DNA from: Leptodactylus fallax
Lineage: Eukaryota > Chordata > Amphibia > Anura > Leptodactylidae
Length of the DNA: 64,000 nt
NCBI GenBank assembly: GCA_947044405.1
Contig: CAMRHE010001088.1
Span: 1 to 64,000 of the forward strand
Reading direction: 5' to 3'
Shown here: in pieces, positions 13,335 through 23,062 of the stretch
Layout of the letters: the number at the start of each line of letters is the position of its first letter
Numbering within the stretch: position 1 is the first letter of the stretch
Made by a program: the position numbers and the translations under genes
Notes under the pieces: generated by a model
The model's database searches: none
The model's input: only the letters and a program-made list of their open reading frames with translations
What the model was told of the DNA's origin: nothing

Positions 13335-14760
13335 TCAAATGGCTGATAACGGAGAATAATAGATTGTATTCCCCTGTCCTACAGTTGGCCTCTCCCCTCC
13401 TGACATGGCTGATAACAGATAGTAATAGATTGTATTCCCCTGTCCTACAGTCGGCCTCTCCCCTCCTGACATGGCTGATAACAGATAGTAATAGATTGTA
13501 TTCCCCTGTCCTACAGTCGGCCTCTCCCCCCCCTGGCTGTACGAGTATAGATGAGTCCCCGGCCCACAGTGGGGCTCTCCTCTCCTGACATGGCTGATAA
13601 CAGATAGTAATAGATTGTATTTCCCTGTCCTACAGTCGGCCTCTCCCCTCCTGACGTGGCTGATAACAGATAGTAATAGATTGTATTCTCCTGTCCTACA
13701 GTCGGCCTCTCCCCCCTGACATGGCTGATAACAGATAGTAATAGATTGTATTCCCCTGTCCTACAGTCGGCCTCTCCCCACCTGACATGGCAGATAACAG
13801 ATAGTAATAGATTGTATTCCCCTGTCCTACAGTCGGCCTCTCCTCTCCTGACATGGCTGATAACAGATAGTAATAGATTGTATTCCCCTGTCCTACAGTC
13901 GGCCTCTCCTCTCCTGACGTGGCTGATAACAGACAGTAATAGATTGTAGTCACCTGTACTACAGTCGGCCTCTCCCCTCCTGACATGGCTGATAACAGAT
14001 AGTAATAGATTGTATTCCCCTGTCCTACAGTCGGCCTCTCCTCTCCTGACATGGCTGATAACAGATAGTAATAGATTGTATTCCCCTGTCCTACAGTCGG
14101 CCTCTCCTCTCCTGACATGGCTGATAACAGATAGTAATAGATTGTATTCCCCTGTCCTACAGTCGGCCTCTCCCCTCCTGACATGGCTGATAACAGATAG
14201 TAATAGATTGTATTCCCCTGTCCTACAGTCGGCCTCTCCTCTCCTGACATGGCTGATAACAGATAGTAATAGATTGTATTCCCCTGTCCTACAGTCGGCC
14301 TCTCCCCTCCTGACATGGCTGATAACAGATAGTAATAGATTGTATTCCCCTGTCCTACAGTCGGCCTCTCCCCTCCTGACGTGGCTGATAACAGATAGTA
14401 ATAGATTGTATTCCCCTGTCCTACAGTCGGCCTCTCCCCCTACTGACGTGGCTGATAACAGATAGTAATAGATTGTATTCCCCTGTCCTACAGTCGGCCT
14501 CTCCTCTCCTGACATGGCTGATAACAGATAGTAATAGACTGTATTCCCCTGTCCTACAGTCGGCCTCTCCTCTCCTGACGTGGCTGATAACAGATAGTAA
14601 TAGATTGTATTCCCCTGTCCTACAGTCGGCCTCTCCTCTCCTGACGTGGCTGATAACAGATAGTAATAGATTGTATTCCCCTGTCCTACAGTCGGCCTCT
14701 CCTCTCCTGACGTGGCTGATAACAGATAGTAATAGATTGTATTCACCTGTCCTATATAAT
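13335..14760. repeat. 66-bp minisatellite array, first copy
   Basis: About 21-22 units of 66 bp: TGGCTGATAACAGATAGTAA, then TAGATTGTATTCCCCTGTCC, then TACAGTCGGCCTCTCC and CCTCCTGACA. Units differ by a few bases (ATGG/GTGG, CCCC/CTCT). It belongs to the same family as the array inside CHMP1B intron 1 at 39165-42241 and has the same orientation. Because 66 is divisible by 3, frames stay open for hundreds of codons on both strands; this is an effect of repetition. On the + strand each unit resembles a 3' splice site: CTGATAAC, a pyrimidine tract, then CAG. Confidence 0.96.
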
Positions 14761-15009
14761 CAGCCTCTACTCTCCTAGTAGAGGGAGAAGCGCCGGAGCC
14801 CAGGACAGGTAAGTAACACTGTTTTTATGTTTGATTACCTACCTGCGGCCTCCACTAATTATCCAAAGAGACCCTCAGAGTATAATTGTAGTTCATGTGT
14901 GACAAACCCCCCCAAAATATTTGGTTCGGCTGAACCCCAGAAAACTGAGTTTGGCCAAACCCGATATTGTAAGAAAATCCCTATTTAGGTTTGATTTTTA
15001 TTAATGTAG
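14761..15009. other. Non-coding, dispersed-repeat-like, with a strong splice-donor match
   Basis: No gene recognised. GACAG followed by GTAAGT at about 14804-14813 matches the U1 donor consensus and lies about 45 bp after an acceptor-like TATAATCAG. The sequence style resembles dispersed frog repeats. Confidence 0.4.
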
Positions 15010-15372
15010 GGGCTACTCAGAGACATTTAACTGCATGGAGGGGCCACTTATGGACATTATGCTGCAAGGATGGGCCACTATGGGAGATTATACTCTATGG
15101 AGGGGCAACCATGGGACTGCTATGGCACTATGGGGGTTGTTATTTTACATGTGGGGGTCATTATATTACATGTGGATCACTGAAGTGTGAGGGCCATTGA
15201 CACATAAGGGGGGGGGGGGGGTACATTTTGGGGGGGGGGGGGGATGAGGGGGCCATTGTACTACATATGGGGGCACTGGTGGTACCATTATACTGAGTGT
15301 GGGGCACTGAGGGGGACATTATACTACATGTGGGGGCATTTAGGGGGCCTTTACATAGTTGTTAACGAAAAC
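15010..15372. repeat. Degenerate GGGGGCA/ATTATACTACATG tandem repeat with poly-G tracts
   Basis: Poorly conserved units of roughly 30-36 bp share GGGGCCACTATGGGA, ATTATACTACATG and TGTGGGGGCA. Two G-homopolymer tracts lie at about 15209-15221 and 15229-15243. It looks like an old, decayed minisatellite. Confidence 0.75.
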
Positions 15373-16385
15373 TCCTATATAAGTCTTATTTTATTAACAT
15401 TTATAAGTGATCGCTACTTTGAGGTTACTCGGTTGGAACATTTTCTCACTCACTTCACTTGAAAAGGTCAAGAACCGCTGCTCTAAACGAAGGGGCGCAG
15501 GCAGAGGGGTAACTTGAAGCTCCTGGGATGCAATGCAGAATCTATAATGGGGCCTCTACCCGCCTTGTGTCATTTAGAATAATGCTATATATGTGGCAGA
15601 GGGACCTGTGGGGCCCCCAGGATCCAGATGACATCTCTGTGATATTTACATTGGAGCAATAAGAATTGATCACCGTACTGGGGCTGTGGAAGAGGATAAG
15701 GAGCTGGGGTGTGAGGATAAGGAGGAGCTTTTACAGACACAGCCCGAGGACGAGGCCGACATCCATTGTGGCAGAGATAATGATGATGATGACAATGGTG
15801 CTGACCTTGAGTAACCATAACGGGGCAGAGAAGCAAACAACTATGGCCCGCTGCCACTACTACTACCAGTGGTGTAGCTATAGGGGCTGCAGAGATAGCA
15901 TTTGCTACCTGGCCCTGAAGACTTAGAGGGATCAAATGCCTCAGTATATCGTAAATGAGGACCCTTGACCTTCAAGCTAAGCCTCTAACTACTACCCTTA
16001 CACAGCTGACATCTCCTGAGTCTGAACAGAGGTGAAGGGTTATCCTCAGTAAGCGACGCCAGGTAATCAGCAAATGGCCATATGTAAATGGACCAAAACA
16101 GGCTGGCAATCCTTTAAATGCTGTGTTTTGGTTTGTGACCATTGTCCGGATGTTCTGTGTAACTACTCATAATGCAGAATCCATTCAGTATGGTCAGTCC
16201 GCAGCATACCGAGAAGCGCAAGAAGTTGGAGGTCTAGACCTTGAGTTAGAAGGGAATGTCACTGGTGTGAACGCTGTGATCTCCTCTAGCCCATGTGAGT
16301 GTGTCCTGAGTGATTGATGTTACTTATTACGTGAGCCATATGCTATCAATGTCTTGTATGAGCAAGCAAGAAAGTATAGTCTGGT
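15373..16385. other. Non-coding with fragments of dispersed elements
   Basis: No gene recognised. Two stretches resemble the ends of dispersed DNA elements: CAGAGGGGTAACTTGAAGCTC at about 15503 and CAGTGGTGTAGCTATAGGGG at about 15866. They start alike (CAGnGGnGTAnCT) and have the same orientation. Family assignment is not possible without a library search. Confidence 0.4.
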
Positions 16386-16705
16386 AAAAAAGAGAGAGGC
16401 GAGCAGTTTCACTTTGGGAAGACACCAGAGTAGCAGGACCGGACCGCGCTGGGAGGACATCGGAGCACCAGGGATAGGTGAGTATGATTTATTTTATTTT
16501 TTTCATCCCCCCCCCCCCCCCAGCAGTAAGTAGAATGAATGACAACAAGCAGAGATCTCCAAAACTGTGAGGAATTAATAAAGAAAGTATATTGGAAAAT
16601 TGTACAACTTTTTTATTATACAAACAATGACATTGGCCTCTCAATATTGGACTGAAAGTGGACAACCCCTTTAAGGTATTGGCACAGAGCCCCTTACCTT
16701 TTACA
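16386..16705. other. Dispersed-repeat-like sequence with poly-C microsatellite
   Basis: Contains a homopolymer C run at about 16507-16520 and ends near a TGGACAACCCCTTTAA motif (about 16660-16675) that I associate with frog dispersed repeats. The right edge abuts the 8-bp target duplication of the hAT element. Confidence 0.4.
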
Positions 16706-16713
16706 CTCAGTAC
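16706..16713. repeat. hAT target-site duplication, left copy (CTCAGTAC)
   Basis: The same 8 bases occur immediately outside the right end of the element at 29445-29452. Eight-base duplications are diagnostic of hAT integration. Confidence 0.92.
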
Positions 16714-16997
16714 CAGGGCTGTGGAGTCGGTACGCCAAAGCCCCGACTCCGACTCCTCAATTTCCCCTGACTCCGACTCCGACATACATGGCGCATGTTT
16801 AAGAGATAACTTAATTTAAGCTTTTTATCATCCTTATGATACAATAATCAAGCTATTTAGGTAGAACATAAAATATATTTATTGGATACAACTTTAGAAC
16901 ACAAAAAACTTTAATAAATTGCAAATATGCAAAACGCTGCAGTAAGTGGTAAAAAAACAGTTTTCAACAAAAACGTCCTGAATAACATTTGTGGAGT

Positions 16998-17099
16998 CTA
17001 TGAATTTGTTCTGAGAAAAAGTATCGCCTCCATCAGATCCTCCTTCAAAGATGACCTCAAATCGGATCGAAGTATTTTAAGGCTAGAGAACAGCCTCTC
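16998..17099 (-). pseudogene. hAT transposase C-terminal (dimerisation) fragment
   Basis: The minus-strand frame begins at the Tc1 insertion point and reads VERLFSSLKI, then a short stretch ending FLRTNS and a stop at 16998-17000. VERLFSS followed by a leucine-rich helix is the C-terminal hAT dimerisation signature. It continues in frame from the part at 18658-20161 when the Tc1 element is ignored, so the Tc1 copy cut the transposase near its end. Confidence 0.85.
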
Positions 17100-17101
17100 T
17101 A

Positions 17102-18655
17102 CAGTCATGGCCAAAAGTTTTGAGAATGATACAAATATTAATTTTTACAAAGTCTACTGCTTCAGTTTTTCTAATGGCAATTTGCATATACTCCAGAATG
17201 TTATAAAGAGTGATCAGCTTAACAGCAATTACTTGCAAAGTCAATATTTGCCTAGAAAATGAACTTTATCGCCCAAAACACATTTCAACATCATTGCAGC
17301 CCTGCCTTAAAAGGACCACCTAACATCGTTTCAGTGATTGCTCCATTAACACAGGTGTGGGTGTTGATGAGGACAGGGCTGGAGATCAATCTGTCATGAT
17401 TAAGTAAGAATGACACCACTGGACACTTTAAAAGGAGGCTGGTGCTTGCCATCATTGTTTCTCTTCTGTTAACCATGGTTATCTCTAAAGAAACACGTGC
17501 AGTCATCATTGCACTGCACAAAAATGGCCTAACTGGGAAGAGTATTGCAGCTAGAAAGATTGCACCTCAGTCAACAATCTATCGCATCATCAAGAACTTC
17601 AAGGAGAGAGGTTCCATTGGTGCCAAAAAGGCTCCAGGGCGCCCAAGAAAGACCAGCAAGCGGCAGGACCGTCTCTTAAAAGTGTTTCAGCTGCGGGATG
17701 GGGCTACCAGCAGTGCAGAGCTTGCTGAGGAATGGCAGCAGGCAGGTGTGAGTGCATCTGCACGCACTGTGAGGCGGAGACTCTTGGAGCAAGGCCTGGT
17801 CTCAAGGAGGGCAGCAAAGAAGCCACTTCTCTCCAGAAAAAACATCAGGGACAGACTGATATTCTGCAAAAGGTACAGGGAGTGGACTGCTGAGGACTGG
17901 GGGAAAGTCATTTTCTCTGATGAATCCCCTTTTCCATTGTTTGGAACATCTGGAAAACAGCTTATTCGGAGAAGAAGAGGTGAGCGCTACCACCAGTCTT
18001 GTCTCATGCCAACTGTAAAGCATCCTGAAACCATTCATGTGTGGGGTTGCTTCTCAGCCAAGGGAATGGGCTCTCTCACAGTCTTGCCATGAATAAAGAA
18101 TGGTACCAGAATGTCCTCCAAGAGCAACTTCTCCCAACCGTCCAAGAGCAGTTTGGCGCTCAACAATGCCTTTTCCAGCATGATGGAGCACCTTGCCATA
18201 AAGCAAAGGTGATAACTAAATGGCTCAGGGAACAAAACATAGAGATTTTGGGTCCATGGCCTGGAAACTCCCCAGATCTTAATCCCATTGAGAACTTGTG
18301 GTCAATCATCAAGAGACGGGTGGACAAACAAAAACCAACAAATTCAGACAAAATGAAAGCATTGATTCTGCAAGAATGGACTGCTATCAGTCAGGATTTG
18401 GTCCAGAAGTTGATTGAGAGCATGCCAGGGAGAATTGCAGAGGTCCTGAAGAAGAAGAGTCAACACTGCAAATATTGACTTGCTGCATTAACTCATTCTA
18501 TCTGTCAATATAAGCTTCTGTTACTCATAATATGAATGCAATTCTATTTCTGTATGTGATAAAAACATCTGACAAACACACAGAAAAACCAGAGGGCAGC
18601 AGATCATGTGAAAATAGAATATTTGTGTCATTCTCAAAACTTTTGGCCATGACTG
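17102..18655 (+). mobile_element. Tc1/mariner transposon, copy 1, inserted in the hAT transposase
   Basis: A 1554-bp element with terminal inverted repeats starting CAGTCATGGCCAAAAG (37 bp or more with few mismatches), flanked by TA at 17100-17101 and 18656-18657. It interrupts the hAT transposase reading frame. It is nearly identical to the copy at 60860-62410: by eye only a handful of substitutions and one 3-bp difference over 1.55 kb. The close identity suggests recent movement. Confidence 0.95.
17475..18478 (+). pseudogene. Tc1-family transposase, frame disrupted
   Basis: The start at 17475 is in good context (ACCATGG). The first frame (17475-18092) has a helix-turn-helix DNA-binding region, a GRPRKTSKRQD linker with the GRPR-type motif, and the first catalytic aspartate in VIFSDESPF. 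It stops at 18090-18092. The second frame, from about 18088 to 18478, carries the second aspartate in LFQHDGAPCH and the third acidic residue in DLNPIENLW, and ends near MPGRIAEVL. The break lies between the first and second catalytic residues, and the identical break occurs in the second copy. The product would be inactive unless frames were bridged. Confidence 0.9.
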
Positions 18656-18657
18656 TA

Positions 18658-20161
18658 CACTAACTTGGGTTGGTGGCAAAGCGGTGACCACATGGGCAAG
18701 ATCTCTAACAATCTCGGGGTATAAAGGAATTGCCTCCTGCACAGTCAGTTTTGATGATCGGTTGAACTCTTCTACTTCTTTGAGAGCAAGTGAAAAATTT
18801 TGCTGAAATACAGTCAGTTTGTTTGCTATGGGAATGGAATCTTTTTCTCTGCGGCAACGCTTTGCCTGATCCATGTCATCCAAATACTTTTCAAAGTTAA
18901 ACTCTTCATCTGATGAGGCTGAAGATATGGTGGCAGTAGCACTGGCAAGACCCAATTCCTCTTGCTCTTGGCAGTCCTGTAGCCCACTCATCCTAATTGC
19001 TACCTCAGTCAGAGCTTCTTTTCCTTTAGTAATCTGTTGATCATTCAGCAATATACGATGACTTGGGTCCACATAAACAGCTGCCAGAAGAATTTTGTTA
19101 TCTAATAACAGTGTCTCTCTCCTTTTCATTGAAGCAGCAATGCCCTCTGCGATTAAGCCTTGTCTTTTGGACATGCAAAACAGCAAGTTCTTCCACTCCT
19201 TTAAGAAAGTTCCAGGAGTTAAATCCTCAGCTTGTAATTTTTTTGTTACTGTGAATGGGTGATGAAGCAGTTCCATTAATTCAGCCACCTGTGTCCATTG
19301 ACCTTCTGTTAATGTTACCTGAGGGTTGGCCATGTCCACAAGAAAGGGCTTCAGCTCAACTAATCGCTCAATCATTAAATAGGTGCTGCCCCACCGAGTG
19401 GTTTCATCTACGATTGCTCCTTTCCCAGCACGTCTCTTCAAGATGGAATCAATTTTAGGGGTTCGGGCAGCAATAGCCAATTTCCTCACCTTGCCAATCA
19501 GAGTTCCAGCATTTCCCTCTTGCAGACTGTCTCTTATTGCCAGCTGCAGTGTGTGCACAGCACAGCGCATGTGATAAATATGAGAGAATTTTGAAGCAGC
19601 TTCAGCAAGATCTAATTCTAAAGTATCATTTTGCTGTTGTTCTGTAGTAATATCTGTTTGTTCCTCAGTTACAGGAACAGGACTGTGGGCTTCCATCTCA
19701 GACATACTGAATCCAAAGTTTTCTTCTAACTGTTCTTCACCTTCCTTATTCTCATTCATCAGTTTAATTGTACTTATCATGTTTGAAGCATTGTCCGTTA
19801 CAATAGCAAGAACCTGTTCTTTTTTGAGTTCATAATCTTCCAGAACATTTTCCACTAAGGCCTGGAGAAACTGACTGGTGTGTTGAGCTTTAATATCCTT
19901 TACTGCCAGTGTCTTGGTAACAAATTTTTTGTTGTCACAAACAAATCTTACATTTATAGCAAAATAGTTCACTCTGTGACGCGTGCAGGCATCCATTTTA
20001 AGATATATTAAGCGTCTCTTGAGAATCTTTTTAAGATGTTCTTTTTGGTTAAGGGCTTCTTCAATCACTAATTTTCTAATACTTTGTCTTTCCAGAGAAA
20101 CACCAAGTTTGCGGGCCATTTCTCCATTAAGAGCTTTAAAACTTGGTCGAGCAAATAATGA
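18658..20161 (-). pseudogene. hAT-family transposase, main part
   Basis: A long minus-strand frame, open from the LTR junction at about 20161 to the Tc1 junction at 18658. Visible features from N- to C-terminal: RPSFKALNGEMARKLGVSL, a YFAINVRFV strand, the catalytic-aspartate region IVTDNASNM, an acidic insertion, HMRCAVHTLQLAI (the C/H motif after it), and TRWGSTYLMIERL. The C-terminal part ends at the Tc1 insertion and resumes at 17099. The N-terminal part, where a BED-type zinc finger would be expected, is cut off by the gypsy insertion, and I could not find it beyond 28538. Coding is well preserved, so the insertions probably inactivated a fairly young hAT copy. Confidence 0.9.
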
Positions 20162-20418
20162 TACAACCGTTTCTGTGTCTTACTCTGCACCGACAACATC
20201 AGGGCGCCCCAAACACCACCAGTCGGCACAGTATAGGGGAAGCGCCCCGGGGGAACAATCACCACCAACATTTGTGCAGCCCCCTCATCACCGGTACCAG
20301 TGGTGGTAACGTGGGACAGCACCAGCGCTGCGCCCTCGTGCCCAGAGACCGTGACAAGTCTGCGCTGTTTGCACCCCGCAATCCCAACTGCAGCGTTACC
20401 TTCCATCTGGTCACCGCA
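20162..20418 (+). repeat. Truncated 5' LTR (only its last ~257 bp)
   Basis: Nearly identical to 28282-28538, differing by only a few bases and small indels. Both copies end in GGTCACCGCA. Upstream of 20162 the sequence is hAT coding DNA, whereas the 3' LTR extends about 865 bp further left. Confidence 0.85.
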
Positions 20419-20426
20419 AGAAAAAC

Positions 20427-20444
20427 TGGCGTCACGAACAGGAT
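20427..20444 (+). promoter_or_regulatory. Primer-binding-site-like sequence
   Basis: TGGCGTCACGAACAGGAT begins 8 bp after the LTR end. It has the expected TGG start and place for a tRNA primer site. The matching tRNA was not identified. Confidence 0.5.
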
Positions 20445-21182
20445 ACGGGTGTGTGCCATTTTGAGAAAGTCGCCACGAAAAGTGCGCCAAATTGTCTCCA
20501 GAGCATCGGTCTTTATTGTGGACTTTGCTAAGATCAAGTTTATTCCCTGAGAGTGCTTGCCACAAAGAGGGGGAGCCCTATACCCCTGAAGTAAGCCCTA
20601 AAGACTGTCCTCTCAGTGTGTTACAGCCCTGGAAGAGTTAAAACGCCCAGGACTTGTTTGCTGCGCCACATCGCTGTGTAAGAACGCCCACAAAGGGTTA
20701 ACTGTACCTTGCAAAAGTGCGGGAGATTTTTAGCACTGCCCATGAGGCCAGGAGACCCATCTGCCGCCATCTTAGGAGAGCCCAGAATGCTGAGCGCAAT
20801 GCTCCAGCGCACCCATACAAGAAAGTGAAAGGCGAACATGCCAGCGCCATTTCTGACTCTCCGGTGCCGCATCACCGTCCCTGCTGTGCACCGCTGATCT
20901 CTGGTCCACGCTGCAGTTGCTGTCAGTGAGTACTGTGCCTCCCTTTCCTTGTCTTCAGTCCTCCCACGGCCCCAGCGAGTGTTTTCCGTGTACCGTGTCC
21001 GTGGGGAGTGCCACCATTAAAGAGGGGGAGCACACCGTCAGCCTGCATCACAGTGACTCTGTTAATAGCTACAGCATTCTTAAAGGGACAGCATTCCAAG
21101 TTGTAGTCTCCATTCCCTGCCAGCAAGCAGTTGAATTTCTTAAAGAGACGGCGACCTAATTTCAGTCATACCTGCAAACAAC

Positions 21183-22271
21183 ATGACTGAGCAAAGTGAC
21201 ATTGTGCCATCTGTTTCTAGTGATCCAGCAGTGCCCATGGCGAGCAGCCTACCATTGTCCATGCCATTTTACCCTGGCGCACCATGGCTGCCGCGCTACA
21301 AAGGGGAGGCGCATACCCTCAGGGACTTTCGTGAGAAGATGCTGTCTCTCTTCCAGTTCTATCCTCTGAATACAGAACAGCAGATACAGATCCTGCTGGG
21401 CCAGCTTGAGGATGCTGCAGCTAGGGAGGTCAAATCCTGGCCTGCCTCTGACAAAAGAACCCCTGGGCAAATTCTGGACAAACTCCAGGTGAACTTTGAC
21501 GTGCGATCTGTCTCCGAGGTAAAGATGCGCTTCTTTTCCAGACGACAACTACCTGGTGAGACCCTGCGGGACTTTGCTTTATCCCTCCAAGAGGCGTTCA
21601 GAGCTGTGGTGTAAGTGGATCCACGTGAAAATGTGGACTCTGATAAAATCTTGCTTGACCGCTTCATAGAAGGGGCGGGTACCACATTGCTCCAGAGTCA
21701 GTTGCGAATGCTTGCTGCACAACATCCCAGCATCACGTTTGCTGACTTCAAGGTCCTTGCCATCCAGGTCTTGGGACAGGAGCAGCCCCAGCCGAGCCCA
21801 GTCATCTGTGCTCCCTCACCTGGACCCTCAACAAGCATTGCTCCAGTTGTCCTGCCACTACCTCTGGGTACCTCACCTGCTGCCCAAACTCTGCAGACTA
21901 TACCAGCAGACTCCAGAGATGACCTTCTGGCCCGAGTGGATCATCTGACCCGTGCCATGGAACAGATCACCGTCCGTCTAGATCGTCTGACCCAGCCGTC
22001 TTCATCGTCCAGTGATCCTTTGCGAAGTCTCAACATCTCACCTGAGTCGCCACCCAGACGTCCGTCTTCAGTGAAACCTCCGCAGAGTGAGAGGCCATAC
22101 TGTACCTATTGCCATAGATATGGACACACCAGGCCTCAGTGTTTTCAGTTAAACGGGCCATCCCCGAGGCAGCGGGCCGCCCCTCGGGAGGAAAGAAGAA
22201 GGGCCCAGGTGAATCTTCAGTGCCATTGTCACGCTTCGTCTCAGCCTGCCCACACATCACAATCCGGGTGA
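21183..22271 (+). pseudogene. gag of the Ty3/gypsy element, one in-frame stop
   Basis: The start at 21183 follows a leader of about 760 bp. The capsid-like region has a hydrophobic N-terminus (FYPGAPWLPRYKGEA) and an LRDFREKMLSLFQFY helix, as in retrotransposon Gag. A TAA at 21612-21614 breaks the frame, which resumes directly after it. A CCHC zinc knuckle (YCTYCHRYGHTRPQCF, about 22097-22144) lies near the end. The frame stops at 22271 and overlaps the protease frame, which is offset by -1. Either a mutation or readthrough could explain the internal stop; mutation is simpler. Confidence 0.85.
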
Positions 22272-23062
22272 ACGGCGTCCCTCTGACAGCGTTGGTGGAC
22301 ACTGGATCTCAGGTAACAACCCTGCGCACGCAGGTGTTCCTTGAACATTGGGACTTAGGTGTGTTGAATAGAACACCTGACACATGGTTAAATCTGTGTG
22401 CCAGCAATGGACAGCCCATACCACAGCAGGGTTATTGGGAACCCACTATCCAGATTGGGGACTTGAAACTGCCTAGACAGGGTGAAATTGTCACTGATGT
22501 AGAGGATGATAGGTTTGCAGTTGTAATATTAGGCATGAATGTTTTACGCCATTGCTTTGCAGAAGTGTTGGATGCCTTGCATGCCTCTCTCCTTACAGCT
22601 TCTCCCAGTGACCAGCAGACCATTCAGCGGGCCATTCGTGTACTCAATGCCCAGCACAAGTTCGCCAACAAACAAGGTGAAATTGGTCGAGTCCGGATCC
22701 AAGATACCCGTCCAGTAACCCTACAGCCTGGAACAGAAACTATGGTGTGGTGCCGTGCCCGTCCGGGCATAGAAAATCAGGACTACGAGGCCTTGCTACA
22801 ACCCATACAGGTAGATGGCCAACCACTTGTCATGGCTGCCCGCAGCCTTGTCACAGTTTCCAATGGACGTGTTCCTGTCCGCTTAGTCAACTTGGGCGAT
22901 GCTCCCGTGAACCTCCACAAGTTCCACTCTGTGGCCCTGCTACACCGGTTAGCACCAGAAGACATTCTCTCTGGTGATTCTACCGCCACACAGCGTTCCA
23001 CCCAAGCTGCTGAGAACATTCAGAATGGAGCCACGAAGTGGGAGACGCCAATACCCCTATAG
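22139..23062 (+). pseudogene. Aspartic protease region of the Ty3/gypsy element
   Basis: This frame is offset from gag by -1 and from pol by +1, with overlaps at each side (22139-22271 and 23038-23062). The active-site motif LVDTGSQVT lies at about 22289-22315, the D-T-G of retropepsins. A canonical slippery heptamer in the right phase was not found in the overlap, so the frame changes may be indel decay rather than programmed shifting. The protein would process Gag-Pol inside virus-like particles. Confidence 0.8.

Noticed and set aside
13511..14746. Open frames of up to 411 codons on both strands in the first 66-bp array
   Set aside because: The 66-bp unit is a multiple of 3 and lacks stops in several frames; the frames are a product of the repeat.
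15585..15935. 116-codon minus-strand and 86-codon plus-strand frames
   Set aside because: Overlap fragments that resemble dispersed DNA-element ends; His-rich runs come from an ATG/GAT microsatellite.
22139..22271. Programmed -1 frameshift site between gag and protease (GGGCCCA at 22201)
   Set aside because: The heptamer is not in the phase required for a gag-to-protease slip; indel decay is the simpler explanation until other copies are compared.
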